Assembly: GCA_021234535.1 (NCBI GenBank)
Contig: CM037841.1
Span: forward strand, 15,148,825-15,212,824
Reading direction: 5' to 3'
From: Stichopus chloronotus
Lineage: Eukaryota; Echinodermata; Holothuroidea; Aspidochirotida; Stichopodidae
DNA: 64,000 nt
Shown here: one piece after another, positions 1-12,000 of the stretch
Layout: every line of letters starts with the position of its first letter
Position numbering within the stretch: position 1 is the first letter of the stretch
Position numbers and translations under genes: made by a program
Notes under the pieces: generated by a model
The model's input: the letters and a program-made list of their open reading frames with translations, nothing else
Told to the model about the DNA's origin: nothing
Databases searched by the model: none

Positions 1-460
1 CATACTGAAAGTCAAATATCATCAGTACTTTTGCACTGACCTCAAATGACTTTAAACCTCCATGACAAACAATAGGAATCATCTACTCACAGTAGACTAC
101 CAACACAACAAGTTTACAGTTCAAGCGCTTTTCCTCAAGGTAATGTGTGTAGACGGTTTCCAAACTAAGTCCCCTATTGACCTCAAATGACCTATGACCT
201 CCATAACAAATCACAGACATATCTACTCATTAAGTTCTACCAGTGATAAGAGTTTGAAGTTCCAGAAACATTCAATTGCTGAGATATCTCCCCTTGGAAG
301 ATCAAATCAGCACCCTCTAATTGGTGATGTATTGATGGTGCTCACTATTGGCAATACACTGGCAATACCTTCCACAAATTGAAAGAACTCTTTATGTCAC
401 CTTGGATCTGAGAGATACTTACTCATCAGGAAATGGTGGTTCAGGAAAGTCCACTGACAT
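1..460. repeat. Family A tandem repeat block, truncated by window edge
   Basis: Repeated units contain the words 'gacctcaaatgacctttgacctcc' in variant form, then 'atctactca', 'ctaccaacac' and 'gtttaca'. The same monomer recurs at 1140-1838, 2640-2935, 8780-9085, 13860-14533, 17894-18305 and, more decayed, at 39950-40340. Spacing in the best block (13.9-14.5 kb) is about 145-149 bp. It lies in VMP1 intron 3. No coding potential is seen. Confidence 0.8.
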
Positions 461-1139
461 GCACTCAAAAGCTGCTAAAGTTACAGATGCTATATGAGGC
501 CCCTGTAACATGAGAAAAACACTGAAGCATGTTTCCAACGTCAAAGTGTGAAGTTATGAGCATAGTAATGCTTGAAAATATCATCTACATTAATAACACC
601 TGTCAAGCTTCTGCTAAATATGAAAAAGAGTTCTAGAAACTTTTGTGCAATTCATAGGAATTTCTTATTTCAATTTTGGTTGACAAGGATTCAGATCTTT
701 GGTAGAGACTTTCAATAATTTAGGCATCTTTTCATTCATTCTTTTACTTTTTCTTCTTGGTAATATGCAGATAGCCTCATGACACCAGTGTGCAAACAGA
801 AAAAAAGTGATACTACCATTTGAATGTTGTATTTAAATCAAATGCTACTTTAAGTACAAACATAGATATAGAATACTACCAAAAAAGGAGTTGTATATGT
901 GGAAGGGTTAGTATTAGCACCTGGCGAATGTGCATGATCTACTTACATAGCATAAGTTTTATTCAGAATCAAGAAAGTTGTCTGTGATATGCATGTAGCA
1001 GGGTAACTGCTTGAACTATCCACTGGAGATTTGTAAAAATCTGCAGAAGTAAACAACTCCTTAAATACCAGAATTCGAATGACTTTGAGATTCTTTGCCA
1101 ATATTCATAGAAAACAAAGGGCAGCACATGCTAATTTTG
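461..1139. other. Unrecognised intronic sequence
   Basis: AT-rich sequence between two family A blocks. I see no exon, no recognisable coding frame and no inverted ends. It may be a decayed insertion splitting one family A array. Confidence 0.4.
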
Positions 1140-1838
1140 AGGTTCAAACACCTTTAATGGATACCATGTCTACAAGTTACAAAGTATGACCTCTACTGAC
1201 TTCAAAATGACCTTTGACCACCATAAGAAATGACAGAGCTCATCTGCTGATCAAGGACCACCAATTCTAACAACTTGAGGATCCAAAATCATTCATGCAG
1301 AGGTTTCTTAATTGGTTTTCATACTTCAACCTCTATTAACCTCAAATGACTTTTATCTCCATGAAAAACAATGGGGATCATCTACTTACAATGGACTACC
1401 AACACATCAAGTTTGCAGTTCCAGCAACTTTCCCCTATTAAGATACAATGTTTACAAGGTTTGCAAACTATGCCCTCTATTGACCTGACATGACCTTTGA
1501 CATCCATAAAAAATGACAACAATGATCTACTAGTCAAGGGGGAACCAATGTGAATATTACGAAGTTCCAGCAACATTCAGTTGCTGAGATATCTCCCTTA
1601 ACAGGTTTTCATACTTAATGCTCTGATGACATATTTGACCTTCCTGAAAAACAATAGGGATCATCTAATTACAGTGGACTACATACACACCAACTTTTAA
1701 GTTCAGGCACCTTTCTCTTCTTGAAATATTGTGTTTACAAGTCAGGGCATCACAAACACACACACATGTGTACACACACACATGCTACCATGAACCCATA
1801 ATTCCTTGCTTGCATTTGGCAAGGAATAAAAAATTGCT
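1140..1838 (+). repeat. Family A repeat with CA run and 3' hairpin end
   Basis: Several family A monomers are followed by a CA-rich microsatellite (about 1750-1785) and a terminal hairpin whose 9-bp arms ATTCCTTGC (1801-1809) and GCAAGGAAT (1819-1827) are perfectly complementary, followed by an A-rich tail. The order monomers, CA run, hairpin recurs at 18200-18308 and, decayed, at 2840-2935. This suggests a mobile element with a defined 3' end rather than a simple satellite. Inference: a Helentron-associated (HINE-like) non-autonomous element. Confidence 0.65.
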
Positions 1839-2639
1839 TTAAGCATTAGAAATAAACCATGGTTAAGAGTAATACTGCATGTGTAGCAATGAAGTTCCTT
1901 CTACACCTCTAGGAAGACTGTGTGCAAGATGTGGGTTTGATTTTACCACTCTATATTACTTACCAGATACAGAAGGAAAGTATGCAGACCAGTTCCAAGG
2001 CCAACAGAAGAAAGAATACCAAGACCTATCCAATAGACACACCATCCTGTGCGCTTCTTTATAAATTCTACATGCTGAAAGAAGATGCTAAAATGATTAC
2101 ATTCAATAACAAGACAAGACTGAGAAATTCACTCCCTAATAACAAACTTGCTCTTACAGAGATGAAGTCACTTTGTCCCAAAGTTGACTAACACTCAAAG
2201 CAGGTGTTGGTATGTACTGTTTTCAAATGTACCTACCATCAACACCTGCAAACAATTACAGATTTGTCTCATCTTACATCCAAGGTCTCTATATTTATGA
2301 GTCTTGCTTCACATTTGATGATTGGCTCAAAACATTTCTTCTTCTAAAGCAAGAAAAACACGTATTGAGCGTTACTGAGTGTAATTAATTACGTTGGCAT
2401 ACATAAATTTTTAAAGCGTACATTCAGCTCACAGACTGAGTCGGAATCCAATAGATACAGTAGTTCACGGATGTCTGTATTACAAAGCAGCCATCTGCAT
2501 GAGTAATGCACATTTGTGACGTGGACAAAGAGTGGACAGCATAAAGAATTACTGCAACTGTAATTTTAATCATTAAAAATGCACAAGTGAAGCAGAAGTT
2601 GATGACTTTGAGATTCTTTGCCAATATTCATAAAAAATA
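1839..2639. other. Unrecognised intronic sequence
   Basis: Contains an 89-codon open frame at 1922-2191 with no family I recognise and no splice-site support. Otherwise ordinary AT-rich intron sequence. Confidence 0.4.
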
Positions 2640-2935
2640 GAAAAATGCATACCAATTTTGAAGATCAAGCACCTTACTCTTTGTGGGATACCATGTCTAC
2701 AAGTTGCAAACTATAAACTCCACCAACTTCAAGATGACCTTTGACCTCCATAAGAGATGACAGAGTTCATTTGCTCATCAAGGTCTACCAATGTTAACAG
2801 TATATTCCAGCAACATTCAGTGGCAGATATAGGTTCCCTGATTGGTAACACATCCATGTACACCCATACACACACACACAAACACACACACACCATCATG
2901 ACCGCATAGATACTTTGCATGTCTTTAGCAAGGAA
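2640..2935 (+). repeat. Family A repeat fragment with CA run and decayed hairpin
   Basis: One to two decayed monomers, a CA microsatellite near 2865-2892, then 'ctttgcatgtctttagcaagg', which corresponds to the terminal hairpin seen at 1801-1827 but with mismatched arms. Confidence 0.6.
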
Positions 2936-3145
2936 TCAACGAGGAAGCTTACATGTATTGTCAATCAGTTGCCTTCACGACAGTACAAAGGCCCATTAAT
3001 GCCACAAGAAAAAGTATTTGTAAGTACAAACTAATGATTTGTCATTCCATACTACTATAACACTGTTTTTCATGGCATTAACAGGCTTTTGCACAATAGG
3101 TCAAGCAAAGGTTGGTAAATAATTGAGAGGGAGAACATTGATGTA

Positions 3146-6100
3146 CAGTACAGCTCAGAATAAAGTGGACGTTAGTTGCGTTAATCGTTAGATTCTATCG
3201 TTACAAAAATATGGGGCACAGAGAATCTAACGTTAGTAACGTTTTGCTCTTTCTAACGATTGTTGCGTTACTTGAGTTAGAGGGCCGCTGTGCTGTTGGT
3301 AGCGCTGCTATCGTTAGTTGCGGTAAATCTCTGATTTTCCTAACGTTACTTGCGTTATCTGCGTTACACCGGAACATTTTTTATAACGTCAGCTGTAGCT
3401 TTGGTACATATAAGCAATAGCAAAGTATATGGTGTGCTACGTACAGTACAGTCCCGTCGAGGTTGACAAAAACATCCTGTTACACTAGTCCCATGTCGTC
3501 CTAACCTGTTGCAACCCGCCGAGAACGTCGAGCAAACTCGCCGAGATCGTCTAGCTACTCATCGACCTACAAAGCTCATTAACTCGTCAAGTTTACACCG
3601 TTTCATTTGCACTAAATCCAGGACGATGTTTGCGGTAAACTTCGTCAAATTCGTCGAGGACAAAATCCTTTCTCATGCCGAATAACTGTTGTAATTTATC
3701 TGTTATTATTACACCCAATATACGAGGTTTATTCTGCATAGGCGAAACATTTGTTGATCTAACGTTAGCTTCTGTTAGGTCAAGCTGAACTTACCACTAA
3801 CCAGCTGACAGACAAATGCACAGAGTTTTCGAACACTCAAAAAAATATTACAGAACATTTCCGAATGTTTCAGATGATTTTCAACCAATGTCTGATACTT
3901 TCTTTTTAATGAGGACGATTTGAGAAAGTTAATTGATAACAGCTCTATCTATGTTCTTCAGTTATTTATCAGAAGATTCACTGAAGTTTTCAAACACGCA
4001 TACAAAAATTTTCGAACGTGCAAAAAGTATCCGAATGCGCGAATTATGAAACTTATTCTTAATTGCGCACAAATATTTCGGCGCAGGCAATGAAAATTCT
4101 GAACCTGGACAGAAAGAATTTTGAATTATGTCCCAATTTTCGATTCCTTTTTCCATTTAGTGACGGAGGTTTCCCGAAATAACTGTTAAAAGCAGCTTTA
4201 TGGTTTCCCGTCAGTTATCAAAATGAGTATGGAGTTTATCAAATGCTCAAGAATATTTCAGAACATGCCACCATTTTTTCCAAACATTTTAAGATGTTCG
4301 ATATGATTTTCAACAAATGTCTGATATTTTCGCTGTAATGACGGAGATCTGAGAAAGTGCAGAACAGCTCTATGTTCTTCTGTTATTTGTCCGAAAATTC
4401 ATTGATGCTCCAAACACGCATTCTTTCTTTCAATCATGCAAAAAAGGTTCCAAACGCATGATAAATGAAGCTTATTTTTATGCGTGCAAAAAGATTTCCA
4501 AGTATTGGTTAAAGCTTTCCAATGCAATATATTTAATTCAAATTCCAAGAAATAGGTAGAAGCCATTTAGCGACATTCAGAATATGCCCTATGCCATGTA
4601 CAGGCAACTAAGCTAATATTGGGGTAAAAGAAATTAGTAACGAATAAATAATACTGTACATGCATGTTTTGTTTCGCAATAGAGTTTGAGCATCTGAACC
4701 GCAGACTGCACTGGCTATTTTTGTTGAAGACGACGTCTAAGTTTTTCTGTGGAGATGAATGAGGCAAGCATTGTACTTATGTAGATGCAGTTCAACTAAA
4801 AGCCTTGGTCTTGACGGGATTTTTCTAGCGAGAAACTCAACCACCAAAAACCAAAATGAAAAAAAAAAGGAGAAAAACGTAGGTGAACTTGGCAGCCTAT
4901 AAAACTTTTTACATAACAGAAAAAAGCCACATCGGAAAAATTATGAAAAAAAAAAGCTTTGCAGCCGTGAAGGCGATTTTCCATACACAAAAATATCATA
5001 CCTGGGGTTTGGTGGAAAAAAACGTTGTACAACTCCAAGTTGTGCCGTATTCTCAAAGGATAGTCCACTTAAAAGAAGGTACTTTGTATTTCTCTTGCGC
5101 TGAACACTAGTATAACATTACCGTAACGTTACTCATAAACGTTTCGTCTATACCCAGTTGGCATTGGATGCTGCTTTCTGTAAAGTTTTTCAGTTGTTTT
5201 CTCTGCATGGGGGCTCATTATGCAGCTGTAATGTACGCTCACAAGTGGTTGAAAAAATCTGGGACATGCATAACAAGGATCTTGACCCAGATATCTTTAA
5301 AAAAAAAAGGGGGTAGAAAAAGTTTCCAGGCCATTCTTTTCGAGGAAAAAAAAGTAATTGGAGCAAAGTACACCTGTGAAAGTTGCGCCGAGAAGCAAGG
5401 CGGTGGGAGGGGTGGCCCAATGTTGACAAAAGTTGGCCGACTATTGCCAGTCATTTCTAAAAAGAAAAAAAAAGATACGTAGCAGGGAGATAACAGACTG
5501 AAGTAACGGCATGCACTGGTACACAAGTGTGGTGCGCTGCTAGCAGTAAAGGTACAATCATCTGGCTTTACAGTGGCCGCATATTGGTTGCATTGTGCGA
5601 AGGTATCTCTTTCTTGTTCAGACTCTTTTCCCCTTTGTTTTGACGCAATCCAAATTTCATTCGAAGTAGAAGTAGATATCTAGACAAGGATTTACCAGAG
5701 ACACACGTGGAAGTAAGAACAGAACTGAGTAGCTGTGGTCCCTATGGGCGTTGTATGCTCATTTGCCTCTTAAACAAGGATAGCCTGCATTTCACACTTT
5801 AAAAAAAAAAAAAACAGGCGACTGAATCATTTAGGATTTGGTTTAAATTACAGTACATGGAGATTTCATATCAAATAGACCTAAATAATTATAAAGTAAA
5901 TTATATTTGAATTTTGTGTCATGCTATCAAAGTAGCCTATGTTCTTTTTTATAAAAAAAAAAGAAAGAAAATGTAATTGATTGGATTAATTGACAATTTT
6001 TGAACAATTACTCAATTTCATGTCGAAGTGAACAGCTGTTGTGAGCTGTTAATGAAGGGAGGGGGGGAGAATGGCAGACTATCATGTAGCCGCTGTCTGA

Positions 6101-7365
6101 TGTATCTTATCGACTCGCTAAGTGCAGTAAGCAAGCCTCGCAATCTCAATAACTACATTTTAAATGGCGGAGTAATTAATTGGGCCACAGTACCACCTGA
6201 GCACTCAAGTCAAAGAGAAGGCAAAACCCCCTGGTGTTCATTCACAATTAAAAAGAAAAAGGAGTCCTTCAGACCAATATGTAAAAAGAAGTAGGGCCTA
6301 GCTTCCTCATTCATTGAAATCATTAGGTCCACACCCAGCCCCAACCCCTTCCCAGGATTTCACTGCTCTAAAGTGCACCTGGATGTAAGTCACTTGTCAG
6401 CATTGAAGCCTAAGTTAGTTGCCATGTTCTTTTTGTGTTTCCACTCAAGTCTATAGCTTATTTCCCCCCCCCTTATCGCTTATCGCCCCCCTTTTTTTTT
6501 TTTTTGCAAAGTAGCCCTAGACCAATCCCTCAAATGCTCGTAAAAATATGCCGGACTATTGGTACACTAAGCCTTGAACAGGACTGATACTTAGCCTAAC
6601 CCAATAGCATTCATGTGGCTATCCTGATCAGCACACTACCGAGTGGGCCTTAGCTACCAGCAGTTGTGAAGGTTAGTAGGCAAGGCCTAACATTAGTAGT
6701 AGTGCCGTACGAGGCTAACATTAGGCCCTAGCCTAGTCCACAGTCTGCAGACGTAGTGTATTTGGGTCGCTAAGGGCTTTCCATACTAGGTCTGCAACCT
6801 TGCCATTTACGCAAATTTTACCGCACCATCAAAAATTTTGAACGGTCTCAATCTTTCTCAAATTCAGGTAGGCCTATACTCATAGGTAATCGACCTCTAG
6901 GCCAATGGGTCATTTCTATGTGTAAGACCCTTTATTGTTAAAATATTTGCACACAGTGTCCAAAAAGAGACCAAACATTTTAATTTACACAAACGATCCT
7001 GTTTGATACGCGCACGTAGCAACAATCAAACTCCGTTTACCACGCAATTTGTGAGGATCGAAGTATGCCGATTTACTGACCCAGCCTAACGCATGTATCG
7101 CAAGTAGCGTTACGAACGCCACTATATGTACATGAGAAGCCGACGCAGTGTGCTATGTTGACTAACTAACGCAGGTAACGATATAATCATTACTTGGCAA
7201 AACACACGTATGCTGACAGCCCTAACGCAAGTAACGATTGACGTTGTACACGAAAGTGTCGATAGCAGCATTACTACAGGTTCAATACTAACATTAGTAA
7301 CGATGCAAAGAGAAATTCTCTAACGATTAACGCAACTAACATCCACTTTATTCTGAGCTGTACTG
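3146..7365. mobile_element. 4.2 kb inverted-repeat element flanked by TA
   Basis: The left end (3146 on) and the reverse complement of the right end (7365 back) match for more than 40 bp with one mismatch, beginning CAGTACAGCTCAGAATAAAG. Both sides are flanked by TA (3144-3145 and 7366-7367). TA duplication and a CAGT start fit the Tc1/mariner group. Subterminal regions repeat words of the type 'taacgcaagtaacg' on both sides, so the degenerate inverted repeats extend perhaps 200 bp. The interior has no recognisable transposase, so it is probably non-autonomous; the length is unusual for that. It is inserted in VMP1 intron 3, 6 bp from exon 3. Confidence 0.85.
3830..4545. repeat. Decayed tandem duplication, period about 425 bp
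   Basis: Two diverged copies share in order 'cagaacat', 'gattttcaa.caatgtctgata', 'aacagctctat', 'ttcaaacacgca' and 'gaa.cttatt', offset by about 420-430 bp. It lies inside the TA-flanked element at 3146-7365 and helps explain its size. Confidence 0.6.
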
Positions 7366-7373
7366 TATCTCAC

Positions 7374-7464
7374 CTGCTGGTGTGGCCCTTCAAGGTGATA
7401 CACAGCTACTATGGAAGCTAAAACAACAAGAGTGGTGACAACCTTGGCCCTGTTTAACCATAAC
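7374..7464 (-). CDS. VMP1: VMP1 exon 3 (first membrane helix)
   Basis: Internal exon of 91 nt on the minus strand. The acceptor is a poly-pyrimidine tract then AG (complement at 7465-7466); the donor is GTGAGA (complement at 7368-7373). One nucleotide completes the Arg codon split from exon 2, then 30 codons follow. The product holds a hydrophobic stretch (VVTTLVVLASIVAVY) followed by LEGPHQQ. This matches the first helix of vacuole membrane protein 1, an ER/autophagosome multispanning protein with a DedA/VTT domain that acts as a phospholipid scramblase and in autophagosome release. The exon ends on a complete codon. The remaining exons, including the VTT domain, would lie beyond position 1. 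Identification rests on recall of the conserved N-terminal region across exons 2 and 3. Confidence 0.88.
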
Positions 7465-8779
7465 CTGCAAAAAAAAAACATAAAAAAACACTGCAATCAT
7501 ACTAGTAACAACACTTTAATTGTATAATGAGTTTTGAAATGAAATTTAAGTTTGAGAGTGTTTGCATATTAGTCAGTATAGTTTGAGGTTTCATACCATA
7601 TAATCTCTAGGATTTGGTTCCTTGCAGTGAGAGAATTGCCACATTCCTCTGATAGTTTGCAGACAAATATCCAAATTAAACTTCTAGCAAGAGTGCGCCT
7701 CTTTCATGGCATGGTACAGTGACACCAAGGACGGCGTTAAAGGTTACCAGTACTCTTGGGATGTTAGATGGGAGTGCATTTGTTGTATTCAGACAGGTAA
7801 GTGAGGAGTGAAATAACTAAAACATTCCAGACTTCTCATGTACCTAACACATCTTCAGCTAATCATAATGATACCAGAAATATTGAAACAGGTTTTCAAC
7901 ATTTTTCATTTAAACATGAACAACTAGACTTTATGTTGCTACTGTATACAAAGGGCTAGTACCAATGAACAGGTACAGGTTGTGATCAAGAAGAGTGAGA
8001 ACACAACATTGCAAAGTCAAATGAACTAAAAATCAACAATCTACTGTGATTCAGTGCACAAGAGTTTAAAACCTGCAAACATCACAAAATCTGACACTAG
8101 TATTTTTCAACATATACATCAATTACAATTATGAAGGTCTGAAACGAATGCTGATTAGCAAAGTAAGGTGGTAGATATCAGTTGTGCTTCCAAATAGTAA
8201 ATCAGAATGCAGAAATGCATTGTGGTTTCAATGATCTGATGAAGGCAATTTTTTTCCGGAATCTGCTGTAATAGCATTAGTGTGTGTCACATTAAGTTAC
8301 GTAGGCTTTATATGAAATATGAGATCTGCAAAAGTTCCTTTCTTGAGATCATCCATCTACATGTTCACAATTTGGCCCTTGGTGACATTGAATGAACTTT
8401 TACCTCCATTAAAGACCAACTGGTTCTTGTGCTCAATGAGACAAGCCTTACCTAAATACACAGCATTTGAATACCATTCACATAGCCTTCAAATCAACAT
8501 TCGAATGATAATTAAATGACTGCATGCCAAAAATGTCAGAACTCGAAACTAAACAAGTGCACAACCTTCAAAAAAGCCTTCAGTCCTATATAGTCTTCCA
8601 ATAAACTTCCCAACAGCCAAATTATGCAAATGAGTTATGAATGAAAGGTTATAATGAAGGCTACTACAGTAAATGCTATACTGAATGAAACTATTGATAC
8701 TGAATTCACATTCAGTATAATGAATATACAAACCATAAACAAAGGTAATGTTTTAATGATACTACAAATTGAATATGAC
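7465..8779. other. VMP1 intron 2, proximal part, nothing recognised
   Basis: Intron sequence upstream of exon 3 on the minus strand. No repeats with clear ends and no coding frame were found. AT-rich throughout. Confidence 0.5.
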
Positions 8780-9085
8780 ATCTGTCCAAGTTTCCCTTCT
8801 TGAAATAATATGTTTACAAGAATTCCATACCCTGTGACCCTGTTGACCACAAATGACTAGCTTTGACCTTCATTAGAGACAATGGAAATTTTCGTATGCT
8901 CAATGAAATACACCTACAATCTGAAAAGGAGATCTGCCCAAGTTTTCCTTCTTGAAATATTGTGCTTACAATATTTTCACAATTTGACCTGTTGACCTCA
9001 AATGACCTTTGACCTCCACCAAAATCAACAGGAATCTAATCAATGTGATACACTTACATACCAAATGTGAGATATAATGTTTACA
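8780..9085. repeat. Family A repeat block
   Basis: About two monomers with the words 'cttcttgaaata', 'tgtttacaa' and 'gttgacctcaaatgacctttgacctcc'. No CA run or terminal hairpin is present, so this copy is incomplete. Confidence 0.75.
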
Positions 9086-12000
9086 AGTAAGCTGCGTCGG
9101 TAGGAGCAAAAGTATACATTAGTATATACTGGATGCTCCATAGTGTTGTTGCGATATGAGATTTTTGCTATTTATATCCCGAGCACTTTTCTGTAAATTG
9201 TCAAACAATATCGCAATATCGTCTGAAAATATGTGTGCTACACAATATTTGTCAAGGTACTGTAATACTACAATCTAGCCTAAGCAGTATTAGATATTTT
9301 GGTACGATATTTCACTGTGACATGGTGTGTATCCTACTCGCTATCATCATATTTAATGAATGAAATTGAAGTTTCAATACGGAGGTGATTTAAGTTTACA
9401 CTTTTCGTCAACCAAAATACCTGTAGAATGTTCATTATTTCGTTGAAGTTCGAGCATTACCACGGGAGCCCAGATTTCCCTATCCACGATTATCTATCCC
9501 AATAGCTTCTGAACATACCTTTCTCTACTGTAAGTTTGGGGTGAAGATCGATGTTTGTATCATCATTTACGTTGTTCAATTTTTCTTGATTCTGCTTGAT
9601 GAAGATGAAAAATAATTCTTTTTCTTTGAATTCTTACAAAGTTTTTCTCTGCAAAGGGGTTGATGAAAAACACATAAAAAGAGCGTAGTCTGTATAGTCC
9701 AATTGGTATTAAATGAGGGAAGCAGTACTGACGACAGTTTATTCTAGTGACACGCACATGTATACACCAAGGAGGTTCTTGTGTGTATACACTACTGCAC
9801 AAGTCCGCACTTACGTGTGTTACATGATTCACGCACCAAGCCATCGCGCTGCAAGTGTAACATACCGATTGGCATCTGCACCTGTGATCTGCCTAGCTTG
9901 AAAATACTGATATCTGATTGGCTCAGGGGAATGCCATTCATGAACTTTGTATTTACTGCACGAAGCGAAGGGTGGGAAAGCCTTGGGAATGAAGGGACAG
10001 CCTAAAAAGTTTACATATGGTATTTTGTGCAAGTGTTGAGCATATGTTGAGTGAACAGGAAGTCAGAAGGTAGCAAACTGTTGCTGATGTCGATGTTCTT
10101 ACGTTGGTGTATAACCAACCATTTGGTCTAGGTATTTTAGAGACCTTTCTTGTCTTTTACAGTCCTCTTAGTTTCTTTTCTCTTTTTCTAATGTTTGTTT
10201 TGATTGTTTTCACTTTTTTTTTATATTTTTTCGTGGTGTGCTGGAGGTCCTGGCCTGGACTTCCCATCAGTACCACGAATTTCCACCGAAACAGGTTTGG
10301 GCGATTCCCACGATTTCACGACCTTGTAGTAGGGATTGACTTGGCCGGTCAAAGACTCTAAAGTATCTCACTGATTACCAAAAACACTGCACAATGTAGA
10401 CATGTCATCATAAAAATATTAGAAGTTCTATTTGAAAGCAGGATAATTACGACCATATGGACGATCATGACAATGTTTTCCTCCTGAAACAAAACAGAAT
10501 TGATTCAAGAATCAACTTGAAGAGTCTGGTGTTCAAAGTCATGCATGTTTAATACATCAGTGCTTGAATAGTTGTCAGTTGACCAGGACTTTTCCTTCTG
10601 TTCCTCTATCTCCAAATTATAACAAATAAAAAAAAGGTCTGACAAAGCTCACCACAAGCTAATTGTCAAATATGGAAAGGGAGAACGATCTCATCAACAC
10701 ATAACTTTAGCGATTAAGTATCGTATATAAAGGCTTACAGTAATTGCGTACCGATATTTCTACAAATGAAAGGTGTCGAGCTCATCCCCATTCTTCTCAC
10801 GTTTACACTCTTACATTATATTTAGCATGCTCAGATCGGGCAAGTCTATACACACACAGGGAAGATATGTTCAGGACAGGGGAAAATAAAATCCACCTTC
10901 GAAACCGAACATACATACGAAGAGTATTGCAATAAAACCAAAATTTTACACTGAAGTTTGTTTATTCAACTCACGAAAAAAGCATCACTCAGAACAAGCT
11001 TAAACTTTCTTCAAATCCCAATGTATAGTATATACGTTGCTGCTAGTTTCATGCAGTTGACCCAACACACAGTGGATCGAAGGAAGCGCAAGTAGGTCAG
11101 TTACGTGCATTTGCAAACAACAGCTATGGAGTTCATTGACACTTTTTTTTTCAAACACAGTCCTGCTATTGGTCTGTACGTACCAGTTGTTTTGCACAAT
11201 GTGTACTATATGTATACATACGTAGGCTTGTTAGATACAGCTAACAACAAATGTTGTAGGCAACGCCAATGCCTAGCTATAAACAGTTTATTGATTCGTC
11301 AGAAAGCAGCCTCATTTGTTTCACATGTTGTAAAATGTTCACTGAGCTGTTGAAAGATGTTGAATTTTAAGTTTATTTGAGAAGCATCAAGTTTCAAAGA
11401 ATGAAATTTTGTTTACAAGAGGTTTTTTTACGATATCGTTTAGGTTAATTTACAAACAATATCGTTTAGGTTAATTTACAAACAATATCGTTTAGGTTAA
11501 TTTACAAACAATATCAGGAGCAAAATCTCTTATCGATATCGTTATCGATATTTTTGTGGAATGACTGTTTACTGTGTTACTTGTATGTACAACAGTGTTG
11601 TCATGTTCCACAGTGTTGTCATTTCTCCATGATCTTTCAATGAGAACAAGTTTTGAAAGAAATGTGTTCAGTTTCATGTGTGTACTCTGCCTTTCAATAA
11701 ACGTTACATTAACTTCCATCCCCGATTCTGCTCGCTGCAATGTTCCTCACTTTGTATAGGACTATATGCTTGGTACACCTGTAGCAGCAGTAACTTAAAA
11801 TTTTGTGAAATAACTGCTTACAGCAAAAATTATACACATGCCACCTGGTTCCTGTTTCTCGTTCCCTGTGTACGTGCAATATCTATGTTACTGTAAGTAG
11901 TTAACCACATACAGCCCTCTCAAGTAAGAAAAATTGCTACAGCAATAAAAATGTTGAAGTTAAAAGGCTTTACTGTACCTTGGCTAGAGTAAATTTTACC

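Noticed and set aside
1922..2191. 89-codon plus-strand frame in VMP1 intron 3
   Set aside because: No splice context, no family resemblance, and a neighbouring frame overlaps it for much of its length.
5168..5526. Overlapping open frames of 79-104 codons on both strands
   Set aside because: They lie inside the TA-flanked element, arise from poly-A/poly-T runs (long KKK and FFF stretches), and resemble no transposase.
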